Source: an uncultured Elusimicrobia bacterium (GTDB taxonomy: Bacteria > Elusimicrobiota > Elusimicrobia > Elusimicrobiales > UBA9959). Taken from it: 39,640 bases of DNA. The notes under the pieces were generated by a model, which saw only the letters and a program-made list of their open reading frames with translations, made no database searches and was not told the DNA's origin. The position numbers and the translations under genes were made by a program. This document shows positions 25,194 through 35,231 of the stretch, in pieces. The stretch lies in the NCBI GenBank assembly GCA_903889965.1, contig CAISZM010000029.1, positions 1-39,640 on the forward strand, given 5' to 3'. Each line of letters starts with the position of its first letter. The stretch's first letter is position 1.

Positions 25194-25838
25194 TCAATAG
25201 CCGCTGAGGGAAAAATGCATAAAATCTTTCTGATCCCCTTCTATTTCCCCGCCCCATTTAAAACCGGCCGCGCGCATCTCCCGGGTGATCTTTGAATCTT
25301 TGGTCAGCGTCCCTACCCTTCCCGGCTCCCAGGCGCCGCCCTGAATGAGGCGGCAGGCCGGCCCCGGCTTTTGGCAGCCGTCGTAAAGCCCGTTCCTGGA
25401 GCGGTTAATGTCCACGGCCGCCCCGTAGGCGTGGTTGCTGAAGCCGGTGCGGTTGCCTTCGGGATCCAGCGGATCCCTGGTTTTCCCCGGCCTGTAGGCC
25501 GTCACTTCCAGCACGGGTTCCCCTTCTTTCAAAAGTTTTTCAAGCACCGCCTGAAGTTTATCGGCTATTTTGCTGCAGGCTTTGAAGGGTTCGAGGCTTC
25601 CCACCTTCAAAAGTTTCTGGTCCTCCAGGCATACGGTGCAGCCCGTGGCGGGATCTTTTTCCCCGGCTTTAAGCTCCGCGTACGGGTGCCGGATCAGCTT
25701 CCTGTTGACGCCCCGCTTCTTGTATATATTCCAGTTATAAACCTCGTAAGTGCAGGTTTCCGGACGGGCCGGAGCTTCAGCCGCGAGCGGGCGCGGACAG
25801 GCGCAGGCCGCCAGGGCCAGCAGCAGGTATTTTTTCAT
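25194..25838 (-). CDS. Secreted M15-family peptidase (D-Ala-D-Ala/L-Ala-D-Glu type)
   Basis: This 214-residue protein has a Sec signal peptide (residues 1-20, LAA-E) and a domain with the three zinc ligands of the M15 (VanY/endolysin) peptidases: His136 and Asp143 in SNHAYGAAVD, and His208 in DFMHF, with an acidic residue (Asp205) three before it as expected for the catalytic base. The KWGGE segment before it is typical of the L-Ala-D-Glu endopeptidase branch. Several extra cysteines (near 29, 67, 70, 88, 155, 162) could form disulfides in the periplasm. It probably trims peptidoglycan cross-links. The gene starts eight bases after the pbpC stop, in the same operon, with only a weak ribosome binding site. 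Confidence 0.85.
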   Translation of the reverse strand: MKKYLLLALAACACPRPLAAEAPARPETCTYEVYNWNIYKKRGVNRKLIRHPYAELKAGEKDPATGCTVCLEDQKLLKVGSLEPFKACSKIADKLQAVLEKLLKEGEPVLEVTAYRPGKTRDPLDPEGNRTGFSNHAYGAAVDINRSRNGLYDGCQKPGPACRLIQGGAWEPGRVGTLTKDSKITREMRAAGFKWGGEIEGDQKDFMHFSLSGY

Positions 25839-25846
25839 ATCGGATC

Positions 25847-27988
25847 TTAACGCAGCACGGTGAAGCGCACCAGTTTCGACTGCAGGAGGGTGCCGTTCCT
25901 GCTCACGCCGAAACCTGCGCTATGCCTGCCCGGTTTCAGAGCCCAGACAATCCGGGGCCCGCGCCCGGGCAGTTCTTCGGAGTCTACGCGCCAGACCGTC
26001 CCGGCGTCGTCCACCGAAGCCTTCAGAAATATAGCCTGCGCGGCCATGGGCGTATACGGGTCAATGCGGAAGATATCTCCGTCGACAGGGTACTTTACCG
26101 AGAAATCTTTTGGCGCCGCCTCGCTTTTCACCGCCCGGGCCGCGCCATGCAGCCCGCAGACCTCCGAAGGCAGCCTCCCCGGCAGGAACAGCTCGTCTAT
26201 GGACGAAGGGCAGTACGCCCCCGGCAGCAGGCCGGATACCGGGCATATCCGCACAGTGCGGAGCTGCGGCGGGACCCGGAACTGCGAAGAGCCGTAAAGC
26301 TCCTTCATCCTGAGCGCGACTTCCCTCAGCACCGGCGCGGCGCCGGTGATACCCGAGATCTTGCGCATGGGCGAGCCGTCGAAATTACCCACCCACACGC
26401 CGATGGTCCATTCCGGCGTATAGCCCACGGCCCAGTTATCGCGGTAATCCTTTGTGGTTCCCGTCTTGGCCGCGAAATCGAAAGGCAGGTTGAACGGCGA
26501 ATCCAGGCCGAAGGCCGCGGCGCGGGCGGAATTGTCCGCCAGTATGTCGGTGACGAGGTACGCCTCGTTGCGGCCTATTACGCGGCGCGCCCCTGTAACA
26601 GGCCGCCCGGCCTCGAACGCGGCCGGCAGCCAGATGCCTCCGCGGGCCAGCGCCGCGTAGGCGTTGGCCAGCTCCAGCAGCTTAACTTCGCCGTTCCCGA
26701 GCGCAAGGCCTGACCCGTAATAGGAGGCCGGCTTATCGAGGGACGCGAACCCCGCGGACCTGAGAAGGTCGAGAAAGGCGTCGATGCCGACCTTTTCGGC
26801 AAGCCGCACGGCCGGGATATTATAGGAACAGGCCAGCGCTTCCCGCAGGCGCACCAGGCCGTGGTATTTCCGGTCGTAATTAAGCGGGGTGTAGCCGCCC
26901 GCCGCGTAGAGCGGCTCGTCGGCGATAAGGTCGGAGGCTTTGAAGCCTTTCCCGAAAGCCAGCGCGTAGAGAAAGGGCTTAAGCGCGGAACCGGGCTGGC
27001 GCGGGGCGATCACCCCGTCCACCTGGCCGAAGCCGCGCTCGTCGAAGAAATCGTTGGAGCCCACCCAGGCCAGCACCCCGCCGGTGGCGTTATCCAGCAC
27101 CAGCACGGCGCCGTTGCGCACATTATGCTTGAGGCTCAGCACGGCCAGCTGGTTGGTCAGCGCCTCGGAGGCGGCCTCCTGCGCGGAAAGGTCCAGGGTA
27201 GTCCGGATCTCGCCCGGCCGGCCCCCGGACCTGGCCAGCGCGAAGGCGCAGAAATGCGGGGCCTCGAACGGCTGTTTTTTAAGGCGCGGCGCCAGCGGTT
27301 CCTTCAGGGCCAGGCGGTAAGTCTCGCCGTCCACATAGCCCAGCTCCAGCATCTTATGAAGTATAAAGCGCTGCCGGGCGGTGAATTCCCCGGGCCTGCG
27401 CACCGGGTCATACAGCACCGGGGACTTTGGAATTCCGGCCAGCCCCGCTGCCTGCGCCAGGGTCAGGTCCCTGGCGGGTATGCCGAAGTAGGCCCGCGCC
27501 GCGGCCTGCGCGCCGGCGGTGAAATTTCCGTAAGATACGCTGTTGAGGTAGCCTTCGAGTATCTCGTCCTTGCTGTGCCCGCCCTCAAGGCGCAGGGCGG
27601 AGAACATCTCCCCTATTTTCCCCATGAAGCTTCTGCGCCGGGGAGTAAGGGAGCGCGCCAGCTGCTGCGTGATGGTGGAAGCTCCGGAGACGGTGCGGCC
27701 GCTCTTCGCGTTCTGCCACAGGGCGCGGGCCACAGCCCTGAGGTCCACGCCGGGGTGGGTGAAGAACCGCCGGTCTTCGGCGGTCACGGTGGCGAGTATG
27801 AGCCAGGGCGACATTTCCTCCAGGCCCACCGGTTCCGCCCGGGCCGAACCGCCGGAAAGATAGGCCCGCATGGGCCTGCCGTTGCGGTCGGTAAGACGCA
27901 CGGACGCCTGCGGGGAAAGCTCCGCCGCGCGCGCGGGAACGGCCGCCAGCCAGAGCGCGGCCGTTACGACCGAAACCGCGCGCCTCAT
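25847..27988 (-). CDS. pbpC: Penicillin-binding protein 1C (bifunctional transglycosylase/transpeptidase)
   Basis: A 713-residue exported enzyme. After a signal/anchor segment (residues 5-20) comes a GT51 glycosyltransferase domain with catalytic Glu71 in TAEDRRFF, GASTITQQLAR near 100 and the EILEGYLN/ARAYFGI sections. A penicillin-binding transpeptidase domain follows with active-site Ser334 and Lys337 (SALK), SYN near 388 and KTGTT at 508. The last 90 residues match the PBP1C-specific C-terminal beta domain (YPVDGDIFRIDP...). It makes or repairs peptidoglycan in the periplasm. The ATG overlaps the alpha-2-macroglobulin stop by four bases, the same neighbour as in E. coli (yfhM-pbpC). Confidence 0.95.
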   Translation of the reverse strand: MRRAVSVVTAALWLAAVPARAAELSPQASVRLTDRNGRPMRAYLSGGSARAEPVGLEEMSPWLILATVTAEDRRFFTHPGVDLRAVARALWQNAKSGRTVSGASTITQQLARSLTPRRRSFMGKIGEMFSALRLEGGHSKDEILEGYLNSVSYGNFTAGAQAAARAYFGIPARDLTLAQAAGLAGIPKSPVLYDPVRRPGEFTARQRFILHKMLELGYVDGETYRLALKEPLAPRLKKQPFEAPHFCAFALARSGGRPGEIRTTLDLSAQEAASEALTNQLAVLSLKHNVRNGAVLVLDNATGGVLAWVGSNDFFDERGFGQVDGVIAPRQPGSALKPFLYALAFGKGFKASDLIADEPLYAAGGYTPLNYDRKYHGLVRLREALACSYNIPAVRLAEKVGIDAFLDLLRSAGFASLDKPASYYGSGLALGNGEVKLLELANAYAALARGGIWLPAAFEAGRPVTGARRVIGRNEAYLVTDILADNSARAAAFGLDSPFNLPFDFAAKTGTTKDYRDNWAVGYTPEWTIGVWVGNFDGSPMRKISGITGAAPVLREVALRMKELYGSSQFRVPPQLRTVRICPVSGLLPGAYCPSSIDELFLPGRLPSEVCGLHGAARAVKSEAAPKDFSVKYPVDGDIFRIDPYTPMAAQAIFLKASVDDAGTVWRVDSEELPGRGPRIVWALKPGRHSAGFGVSRNGTLLQSKLVRFTVLR

Positions 27989-30900
27989 TTTTTGATCTCC
28001 ACTTCCGAGGCGGCGGTGCGCCCGAACACTTCCGGCTCGTACATGCCCTCCACCAGCGTTGAGGGCCCGTAGAACACCCCGGGGGTGGTGGCCTGCACTA
28101 TATAGGAATATTTATGTTCCCCTTTGGTCAGGTAGTCGGCGAAAATAAGCACACGGTCGTCGTACTGCTCGCTACGCTCGAATTCCCCCCACCAGCCGCC
28201 GCGGGCTCCCGCCTGCGCCAGCGCCGCCGCGTCGTTCTCGCTCTCTACGGCGTATGCGGTATTCACCACCTCGAATCCCGCGGGAACGGGGTCGTCGACG
28301 GCCACGAAAGTGCGGTCCTGCGGCGTCTTGACCGTAATGGTGACCATGGCGCGTGCCCCCGCGGTGAAAACCTCTCCGCCGGCCATCGGCGTTACCTGTT
28401 TCGAGACCTCGAACCCTTCAGAGGCGGGCGTGTCGCGCTTCTGAGGCGTAAAGCCCATGCGCGCGGTGTAATACAGCCGCCCTGTCCCGGATTTGGAGAA
28501 TACGAGGTTCGCGGTTTCCCCGGAGCCGAAGATGTCTTTGAAGTCGGCAGCGGCGCTGACCGAGGAGAGCGTCCTGCCGCGGAATGCCCCGCCGCCAAGT
28601 CGCGCGGGGGTCCCGGACCCGGTTATCTCCGCGGTAAAGTCCGGAACGGCGCTCTCGTAGCGGCGGTAGTAGCCCTGGAAAGCGCGCAGTCCCGAGGCGT
28701 TCTCGGCCGTGGTGCGCCAGCGGCCCCTGGCTTTACGCTCGGAGGTAAGCCACTTCACCGCTTTCTCGTCGCCTGCGAAGCCGCCCTCGGCCTCCAGCAG
28801 CGCGTCCAGCATCACGGCCGTGGTCTGCACGGCCGAATTATGCAGCCAGGGCATCTCCTCCGTATCCTCGAAATGCATCTGTGTGGGAGTGTACCTGGCC
28901 TGATTCATGATCTCGGCCGCCAGCTGCGCTGAAGCCTTCTTATCAAAACCTATGATCTTAGCCGCCTTCAGCAGGTAGGCTTTGGCGAGGTAAGGAAGCT
29001 GGTCGCGCTTCTGGTAGAGCTGGGCGAAATAAGCCCGCATGGGAGTTCCGCTGAGCGCCAGCGCGTAGACCGCGTAGGACCTGGCGGCGTAATCCTCGCT
29101 CTGGCTGTAGGGATAAGCCCAGTCCCTTTTAGAGTTTTCCAGGTAAACCTTAAGCCAGTCCGACGCCCGCGTCAGCACGGCGGGGTCGGTTTTATAACCT
29201 TCCTTGGCGGCCAGCGCCGAAGCTTCCAGCGCGTAAGCGGTAAGGTAGGGATCCGGCTGTAAACAATAATCTGTCCAGTAGCAGAACCCGCCCGACGCAT
29301 GCTGGTAGTCGCCGATCCGATCGAACACTTTCTGCGTCTCGGCTTTAAGCGTTCCCAGGCTGCCCAGTTTGAATTCCGTTATGAGCGCGGCCCCGGTTAC
29401 CACGGGCATGGCGCGCGACAGCTTCTGTTCAAGACAGCCGTAAGGATATTCCAGCAGGTAACGCGCGCCCTCTTCCAGCCCGCTGAGGGCTGAAGGGGAA
29501 AGGGTGAACTCCACGTTGCCTGGGGCCCCCTTATAAGGGATCTCGAGCTTTTCCGCGGCCTTTTCTTCGGTAGCGCCGCTCGTGGCCGCGTATTCCATGG
29601 GCTCCAGCTCCCGCACCGGCAGAGTCCATTCGAGCCCGTCGGTCTCGGGGCCGGCTTTGGCCCTGAATTTGAACACGGTGGCGCCGGGCTTTTCAGCCTT
29701 GCAGCGCCAGACCAGTTCGGCGGCTTTTCCGCCTTCCACGGATACCTGCCGCAGGCGTTCGCCTGTTACGGAAACCGCGCCGCCGGTCACTTCTACGGAC
29801 AGCGCGACCGAGGAAACAAGCTCGGAATAGTTGTGCACCACCGCGCCGCAGTCAAAAACGTCGCCAGGGCGCGCCAGCCGGGGAAGGCTTGGCCTGAGCA
29901 TGAGCGGTTTTGAAACGGTCAGCGAAGAGTCGCCGGAGCCGAACCGCAGGCCCGCAGAGGCCGCCGCCATCAGGCGGAAGCGGGTAAGGTTGTCCGGCAG
30001 TTTGAAGGAAACGACGGCGTAGCCGTTATTCCGGGTTTTAACCGACGGGTTCCAATAGGCCGTGGGTACGAATTTGGAGCGCATGTCTATGCCGGACATG
30101 GCCGCGCCGCCGCCGCCCCCCCGCGCCTCGCCCTTTTCCCCGTAGCTGCGCTGACCTATGACGTGCAGACGCGAATCCGCGGTCATCACGTTCAGCGGCC
30201 GCGGGCCGTAGAAGGGAGAGAACAGGTCCGGCGTGGCGTAACCGGTCAGGCTCAGCACGCCCTCGTCTACGGCGAACACCGTGGCCTCCGCCTCCACCGG
30301 GTTCCCGTTCTCGTCGGTGACGCGCACCTTCAGCTCAACGGTTTCGCCGGGGCGGTATGCGGGCCGCGCGCTATTTACGGACACCTTGAGCCGCCGGCCG
30401 CCGGGGTTCACGTTCAGGTTTACGTACCCGAATTTGGCCTGGGGCTTGGAGAGGTCGGAATCGCCGTCTTCGGAATATTTCTGTTCCGGCAGCCGGCCCT
30501 TGATCAGGATCACGCTTACATAGGCGTTGGGCAGGTATTTTTCTTTTATAGGGACTTTGATAAAATCCGAACCGCCCTTGGTCGTAACTACCCAGCGGTC
30601 CATTACCCCCTCGCGCTCCACCGTAACCAGCGCCTGGGCCTCGGCGTAGGGCGATTTTACCAGTATGCGCGCGGTGTCGCCGGGTTTGTATTCGTTCTTT
30701 TCCGCCGTCAGCTCTATAATGTCGCTGTCCTCACGCGCCCACCACGAGTCGCCGCCGCCCAGCACGTAAAAGCCGAAGGAGGAAGCGTTCCGGCGCCCGT
30801 CCTCGTCCGTCCCCGTCACGCTGAAAATATAATAGCCGCCTTCCTGCGGGGTATAGGTCCAGGTATCCGTGGAACCCGAAGACACGAAAGCCGAACTTGA

Positions 30901-33732
30901 GACGACGGTGTCAGAAACTTCACTGACCCATTCAAGCCGGCCGCCCAGGCCGGCGCGCCGTGAACTCAGCCATTGCCGCTTTATCAGCTTGGCTTCGACA
31001 TTGAGGCCCGCCGCGGGCTTGCCATCGGGGCGCACCGCCACGATCCCGGCGCTCCAGGGCTTGCCGGTGTCGACAAAACCTCCGGAGGCCTTCAGGCCAA
31101 GGTACAGGTTTGCCCGGTGAACCCAGGCCCGCGCCCGGCCGAACATCCGCTGCCGCTCGGGGTCGGTTACCCCGGCCTCGAGCGTGGCGCTTATTGCGCC
31201 GGCGCCCGGCATAGTCCCGGGAAGTTCCGCTATTACCTCGGCCTTGCCCTTTGAGTCCAGGTCGGCGCTGCCCGCCCCCGCCTGCTGGCCGCTGAAGCCC
31301 TGGTAATCCTCGTAGCTGCCAAAGGAAAGATCGTCGCAGCCCGGAGGGACATAACTGCCCGGCTCCAGGCGCAAAGTCCAGTCGGAGCGGCTGCCGGACA
31401 TCGGCGCGCCGAAAAGATACCAACCCTCAACGGCGGCGCTGAACTTATCGCCCAGCAGGTAGCTGTCTTTCAGCGACTGGGCCTTGACCTCGAAAACCGC
31501 CGGTTTGAAGGCTTCCACCATGAAAGTTTCGCTGAACCGGAAAGCCCGTTCCACGGGCTCCTGCGAACCGTCTTCGCCATCCTCATCCTCTCCCGCTGCC
31601 CGCGCCACGGACTTATCGTCCTCGTAGGGTTCGGTAACTTCCACTGTCCAGACCCCGGTGGGGGCGCGTTCCGGGAGGCTATAGGAGTAATCGAAAGAGG
31701 AAAACACCTGTGAAACGGGCGCGGTGGCTTTCAGCACGCGGTTACCGCGGGAATCCTTGACCGTCACCTGCACCGTGTCCATATCAAGCCCTACCCAGTC
31801 GCCTCCGGAAAGCTTCCGGCCTACGCCTTTAAGGTTCACGGTCTCGCCGGGCCGGTAGATGCCGCGCTCGGTGAACAGGGCCGCCGCGTAACGGCGCGGG
31901 CGAGGTGAATTGTCGTAATTGATGGAGAAACGCCAGGGCTCGACGCCGTGCGACCAGGAGGAGTTCATTACCGCGTCGCCGTTGGGATGGCGCGCGAAAA
32001 GCCAGAGGGACGGCCTGCTCCATTTCTGCCAGTCGGTTATGCCAAGCTTCATCCAGCCGGGGGCGTCCGCGAAGCCGCCCTTGTCGGTAAGTCCGGACCA
32101 CAAGACCTTGTTCTCGTCGTCTCGTATCTCCACGGGGATATTGGCGGCGGGTCTGCCGGTCTTAAGGTAGCTGGTCCAGATAAAGCTGGAATCCGGGGAG
32201 GTTTTAAAAGTGAGCGCGACACGCGTTATATTGTCCAGCGCCGTAATGACGGAACCGGCCTGCGCGGGCACGCGGGCGAACAGCAGGCCGCCCTGGTCTT
32301 TGCCGATCACGTCGCTGTAATCCAGGAAAGTCCTGATGCGCGCGTTCTTGAAACCCGCGCTGGGTTCCCACAATTTGGATATTTTATTCTTCAGGAATTT
32401 GTCGTCTATCATGCCGCCGCGGTAGAAGGGTATAAAATCCCCCGGCCGGACAAGGCCCTTCACGATATTTATGCCGGGCGCGTTCACGGCTTCGGCCGGG
32501 TGCCGCGGCGGCAGATATCCCTCCAGCACGCCGAAGCCGGCGGGCATGGTGAAGTACGGGCAATAGTCCCGGGTTTGTACCTCGAATTTGCGGTCCGCCC
32601 CCAGCTTGTTTCCGAAAATATCGGTAAGTTCGCCGGAAAGCTTAAAGCGGTACAGCGTATTGGGCTTATACTCGATATCCGGCAGGTAGCGGTACGCTAT
32701 TTCATCCTCGCCGTACTGGTCGCCGCCGTAATTTTCCTCGTCCTCGCCGCGCTCGGGCAGCTTGACCGCCGGGACGAGTGAAATATGCTTATAGAATTCC
32801 TTGAAAGAGACGGGGTTTGAGAAGCCGATGGAATACCCTGCCGGCAGACAGGCATCCTTGGGCATCGCGGTGATAGCGAAAGTTTTATAGGCGCTGAAAT
32901 GGACTTCGCGCGTTTCGGCAAGCCCCAGCGCGCCCTGGCCGGCCAGCAGGCCCTTCTTAAGCCTGAGCGTGTATGAATAATCCGGCTTCAGCCCCCCGGA
33001 AGGCTTTATGGCCAGCACGTTAGCGGTGGAAATATTCTGGTAGTAGGGCCAGAGCTTATTGACTTCCTCTTCGTTCGCCCGCCGGACTCCCACGGAGATC
33101 TTTTGGACCGTTCCTCCGGGGCCGCGGCCCTCCAGCTCTACGGCATCCCTGGCGCGCGAGGGCTCCATTGTCTGCGTGAACGCCGCGTAGAGGAGCGAAT
33201 CCAGCGCTACCCAGCGCTGTTTGTCGTAAGGGGCGCTGTTATACACCGCCGGGCGCGGAGTTTCAAAGAACCAGGCCTCGTCCTCGGCGAGTTCGCCGCC
33301 GGACACTTCGGACCTGAGGCCTTTCTTTATCCTTACGGCGTAAAGCGAGGAGGGCTTCAGCGCCTCGGCCGGCTCAAAAGACAGTACTTGCGTGCCCTGC
33401 CAGCGGCAGCGCCCTTTCACAGGTGAAAGGTCCTTGAAAGAATCCAGGGAGGCTTTACCCGGCCCTTCGTAATTTCCCCCCAGGACGTCTTCCACAGCGA
33501 ACACTTCGACGGGGCATTGCAGGGCGGCTTTCTCGGCGGAGGTCAGCGGGGCCATGGGTTGGTTGAAAGTGGCGGTTATGGCGGCGGCCGCGGAGATATC
33601 CTGGATGGCGTCGTATGGCGACTTGGCGACGACGCGGACCTCGGGAGATTCAGCCTGGCAGACCCGGCCGCAGAATACTCCGGCCGCGCAGATCAAAGCC
33701 GCGGTAAATTTTAAAGCCGTTTTGCTTTTCAT
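27985..33732 (-). CDS. Bacterial alpha-2-macroglobulin with thioester motif
   Basis: A very large (1915-residue) secreted protein with an N-terminal signal peptide (cleavage likely CQA-E near 28). There is no clear lipobox, so it may be free in the periplasm, unlike E. coli YfhM. The middle holds several macroglobulin beta domains, including GIYRPGETVNLKGVGR near 628 and a second RPAYRPGETVELKVRV near 1130. The thioester motif is intact: Cys1433 in YGCLEQ, followed by an alpha-helical terpenoid-cyclase-like domain with the ASGGFCYW phrase. A final receptor-binding-like beta domain ends in VEIKK. The family traps attacking proteases covalently. It is about 260 residues longer than E. coli YfhM. 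GGAGGC before the ATG supports the start. First gene of the operon with pbpC and the M15 peptidase. Confidence 0.94.
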   Translation of the reverse strand: MKSKTALKFTAALICAAGVFCGRVCQAESPEVRVVAKSPYDAIQDISAAAAITATFNQPMAPLTSAEKAALQCPVEVFAVEDVLGGNYEGPGKASLDSFKDLSPVKGRCRWQGTQVLSFEPAEALKPSSLYAVRIKKGLRSEVSGGELAEDEAWFFETPRPAVYNSAPYDKQRWVALDSLLYAAFTQTMEPSRARDAVELEGRGPGGTVQKISVGVRRANEEEVNKLWPYYQNISTANVLAIKPSGGLKPDYSYTLRLKKGLLAGQGALGLAETREVHFSAYKTFAITAMPKDACLPAGYSIGFSNPVSFKEFYKHISLVPAVKLPERGEDEENYGGDQYGEDEIAYRYLPDIEYKPNTLYRFKLSGELTDIFGNKLGADRKFEVQTRDYCPYFTMPAGFGVLEGYLPPRHPAEAVNAPGINIVKGLVRPGDFIPFYRGGMIDDKFLKNKISKLWEPSAGFKNARIRTFLDYSDVIGKDQGGLLFARVPAQAGSVITALDNITRVALTFKTSPDSSFIWTSYLKTGRPAANIPVEIRDDENKVLWSGLTDKGGFADAPGWMKLGITDWQKWSRPSLWLFARHPNGDAVMNSSWSHGVEPWRFSINYDNSPRPRRYAAALFTERGIYRPGETVNLKGVGRKLSGGDWVGLDMDTVQVTVKDSRGNRVLKATAPVSQVFSSFDYSYSLPERAPTGVWTVEVTEPYEDDKSVARAAGEDEDGEDGSQEPVERAFRFSETFMVEAFKPAVFEVKAQSLKDSYLLGDKFSAAVEGWYLFGAPMSGSRSDWTLRLEPGSYVPPGCDDLSFGSYEDYQGFSGQQAGAGSADLDSKGKAEVIAELPGTMPGAGAISATLEAGVTDPERQRMFGRARAWVHRANLYLGLKASGGFVDTGKPWSAGIVAVRPDGKPAAGLNVEAKLIKRQWLSSRRAGLGGRLEWVSEVSDTVVSSSAFVSSGSTDTWTYTPQEGGYYIFSVTGTDEDGRRNASSFGFYVLGGGDSWWAREDSDIIELTAEKNEYKPGDTARILVKSPYAEAQALVTVEREGVMDRWVVTTKGGSDFIKVPIKEKYLPNAYVSVILIKGRLPEQKYSEDGDSDLSKPQAKFGYVNLNVNPGGRRLKVSVNSARPAYRPGETVELKVRVTDENGNPVEAEATVFAVDEGVLSLTGYATPDLFSPFYGPRPLNVMTADSRLHVIGQRSYGEKGEARGGGGGAAMSGIDMRSKFVPTAYWNPSVKTRNNGYAVVSFKLPDNLTRFRLMAAASAGLRFGSGDSSLTVSKPLMLRPSLPRLARPGDVFDCGAVVHNYSELVSSVALSVEVTGGAVSVTGERLRQVSVEGGKAAELVWRCKAEKPGATVFKFRAKAGPETDGLEWTLPVRELEPMEYAATSGATEEKAAEKLEIPYKGAPGNVEFTLSPSALSGLEEGARYLLEYPYGCLEQKLSRAMPVVTGAALITEFKLGSLGTLKAETQKVFDRIGDYQHASGGFCYWTDYCLQPDPYLTAYALEASALAAKEGYKTDPAVLTRASDWLKVYLENSKRDWAYPYSQSEDYAARSYAVYALALSGTPMRAYFAQLYQKRDQLPYLAKAYLLKAAKIIGFDKKASAQLAAEIMNQARYTPTQMHFEDTEEMPWLHNSAVQTTAVMLDALLEAEGGFAGDEKAVKWLTSERKARGRWRTTAENASGLRAFQGYYRRYESAVPDFTAEITGSGTPARLGGGAFRGRTLSSVSAAADFKDIFGSGETANLVFSKSGTGRLYYTARMGFTPQKRDTPASEGFEVSKQVTPMAGGEVFTAGARAMVTITVKTPQDRTFVAVDDPVPAGFEVVNTAYAVESENDAAALAQAGARGGWWGEFERSEQYDDRVLIFADYLTKGEHKYSYIVQATTPGVFYGPSTLVEGMYEPEVFGRTAASEVEIKK

Positions 33733-33862
33733 TTTAGCCTCCGCTATGTTCGTTCGCAGTGGTAATTATAGTTTAAACCGGGGATGCAATAAATGCCTGC
33801 CGGCAAGGGGAAGGGACGTTCATGGGGAACGTGAAGAAAGATAAAACAGGCGAAAGGCGCTA

Positions 33863-35212
33863 TTAAGCCGGCATTTCCACAAAAAAGACCGCGCCTTTTC
33901 CTTCTTCGGACTCCGCCCAGATCCTGCCGCCGGACTGTTCCGCCAGCGTCCGGGCCAGGGACAGGCCCACACCCTCGCCTTTATCCGCCCCCGGGACATT
34001 ACCGCGGTAAAAGACCTGGAAGATCTTCGGCATATCGGCTTCTTTTATTCCAAGGCCGTTATCGGATACGCTGTAAACGACTTTCCCTCCGGCGGCTTTC
34101 ACACCCCGGACCGTTATTATCAGCTTGCGTGTTTTGTCGCGGTATTTAACGGCGTTGGAGATCAGGTTGTTGAAGACATGGTCAAGCGTGCCGGGAGCGG
34201 CCTTACACGGCGGGAGGTGTACGGTCTTTACCTCAGCGCCCTCCTTTTCCACCTGGTAGCGCAGGGCCGTCAAAACCCTTTTCAAGGCCGCGTTGGCGTC
34301 CAGCGTCTCCGGTTTTGTTTCCACAAGGCCCGTGCGGGAAACTTTGAGCACAGCGTCCATAAGCCTATGCGTTTTAAGCGCGTTTTCGGCTATATAATCC
34401 AATGCGGCGGGGATCCGCTCCCCTGTTATTTGTTCAACGGCATTGCGCACTTCTTCCTGCTTCAAGACCGGATCGATAACCTTGCGAAGTTCATCGAAAT
34501 CCATCATCAGGTTCTGGCAGAATCCCCGCATATTTATCAAAGGCGTGGCCAGGTCATGTATAACCAGGTAGATAAAATCATCAATTTCTTTTCTTTTTTT
34601 GGATAGCTGTTCCATCAAGCGCTGCTTTTCAGCCTCGGCCAGCTTTCGTTCGGTAATATCCATTACCGCCATGCGGCACTCGGGCGAGCCTTCGTCCCGC
34701 AGCCACATGGCCGAATCCAGCCGTACCCAGAAGGCCGCGGAGCCGGTACTCAGCAGCCTTAATTCGCATTCCTGCGTACCGCCCTTTTCCAGCTTTTTCC
34801 GGTGCAGATAAAAAGTATCCTGGTCTTCCGGCAATATGAACCGTGTCAAAGGCTCCCCGGCAAGGGTTTCGTTTTTCACCTTTAACATCTTTGCGGCGGT
34901 TGAATTGGCCGTCAGGATCTGCCCCCTGGCGTCAAGAGTAAGGTAGCCCACAGGCGCCTGGTCATACAGGTCCCGGTAGCGGGCCCGCGAGGACTTCAGC
35001 TGCGCCTGTGCCCGGTGCAGCTCTTCATTCTGCACCTCCAGTTCTATCTGGTGCACCCTCAGCTCGTGCAGTAGCTTCTGAGCCTGGACAGTGGTCAGGT
35101 GGTGAAGCTGTTCCGGCAGCTGCGCCTGTCTTTCGATGAAACGCTTTTCGGCGAGTTCCCGCAAAGCGCGCGCCTTATCCGGCAAAGCCGGACCTTTTTT
35201 TGCACTTGTCAT
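33863..35212 (-). CDS. PAS-domain sensor histidine kinase
   Basis: A 449-residue soluble kinase without membrane segments. It starts with a coiled coil (about 20-75, VHQIELEVQNEELHRAQ), then a PAS domain (about 78-195, APVGYLTLDARGQILTANS), a dimerisation domain with phosphoacceptor His219 in VIHDLATPL, and an ATPase domain (N-box NNLISNAVKY, G-boxes DNGLGI and GEGVGLSLA). The HD.xxPL H-box belongs to the phytochrome-like kinase group. It is the second gene after the CheB-CheR-PAS fusion, 19 bases apart, and probably receives or sets the output of that protein; no response regulator gene lies nearby. SD is a G-run directly before the ATG. Confidence 0.92.
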   Translation of the reverse strand: MTSAKKGPALPDKARALRELAEKRFIERQAQLPEQLHHLTTVQAQKLLHELRVHQIELEVQNEELHRAQAQLKSSRARYRDLYDQAPVGYLTLDARGQILTANSTAAKMLKVKNETLAGEPLTRFILPEDQDTFYLHRKKLEKGGTQECELRLLSTGSAAFWVRLDSAMWLRDEGSPECRMAVMDITERKLAEAEKQRLMEQLSKKRKEIDDFIYLVIHDLATPLINMRGFCQNLMMDFDELRKVIDPVLKQEEVRNAVEQITGERIPAALDYIAENALKTHRLMDAVLKVSRTGLVETKPETLDANAALKRVLTALRYQVEKEGAEVKTVHLPPCKAAPGTLDHVFNNLISNAVKYRDKTRKLIITVRGVKAAGGKVVYSVSDNGLGIKEADMPKIFQVFYRGNVPGADKGEGVGLSLARTLAEQSGGRIWAESEEGKGAVFFVEMPA

Positions 35213-35231
35213 GCTGCCCCCCCGTTTTTCC

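Noticed and set aside
26861-28072. Long plus-strand open frame opposite pbpC
   Set aside because: Antisense to an unmistakable penicillin-binding protein; composition is of shadow type.
33816-33832. Small hairpin ACGTTC-ATGGG-GAACGT after the PAS kinase gene
   Set aside because: Six base pairs and no T-run on the minus strand, too weak to call a terminator.
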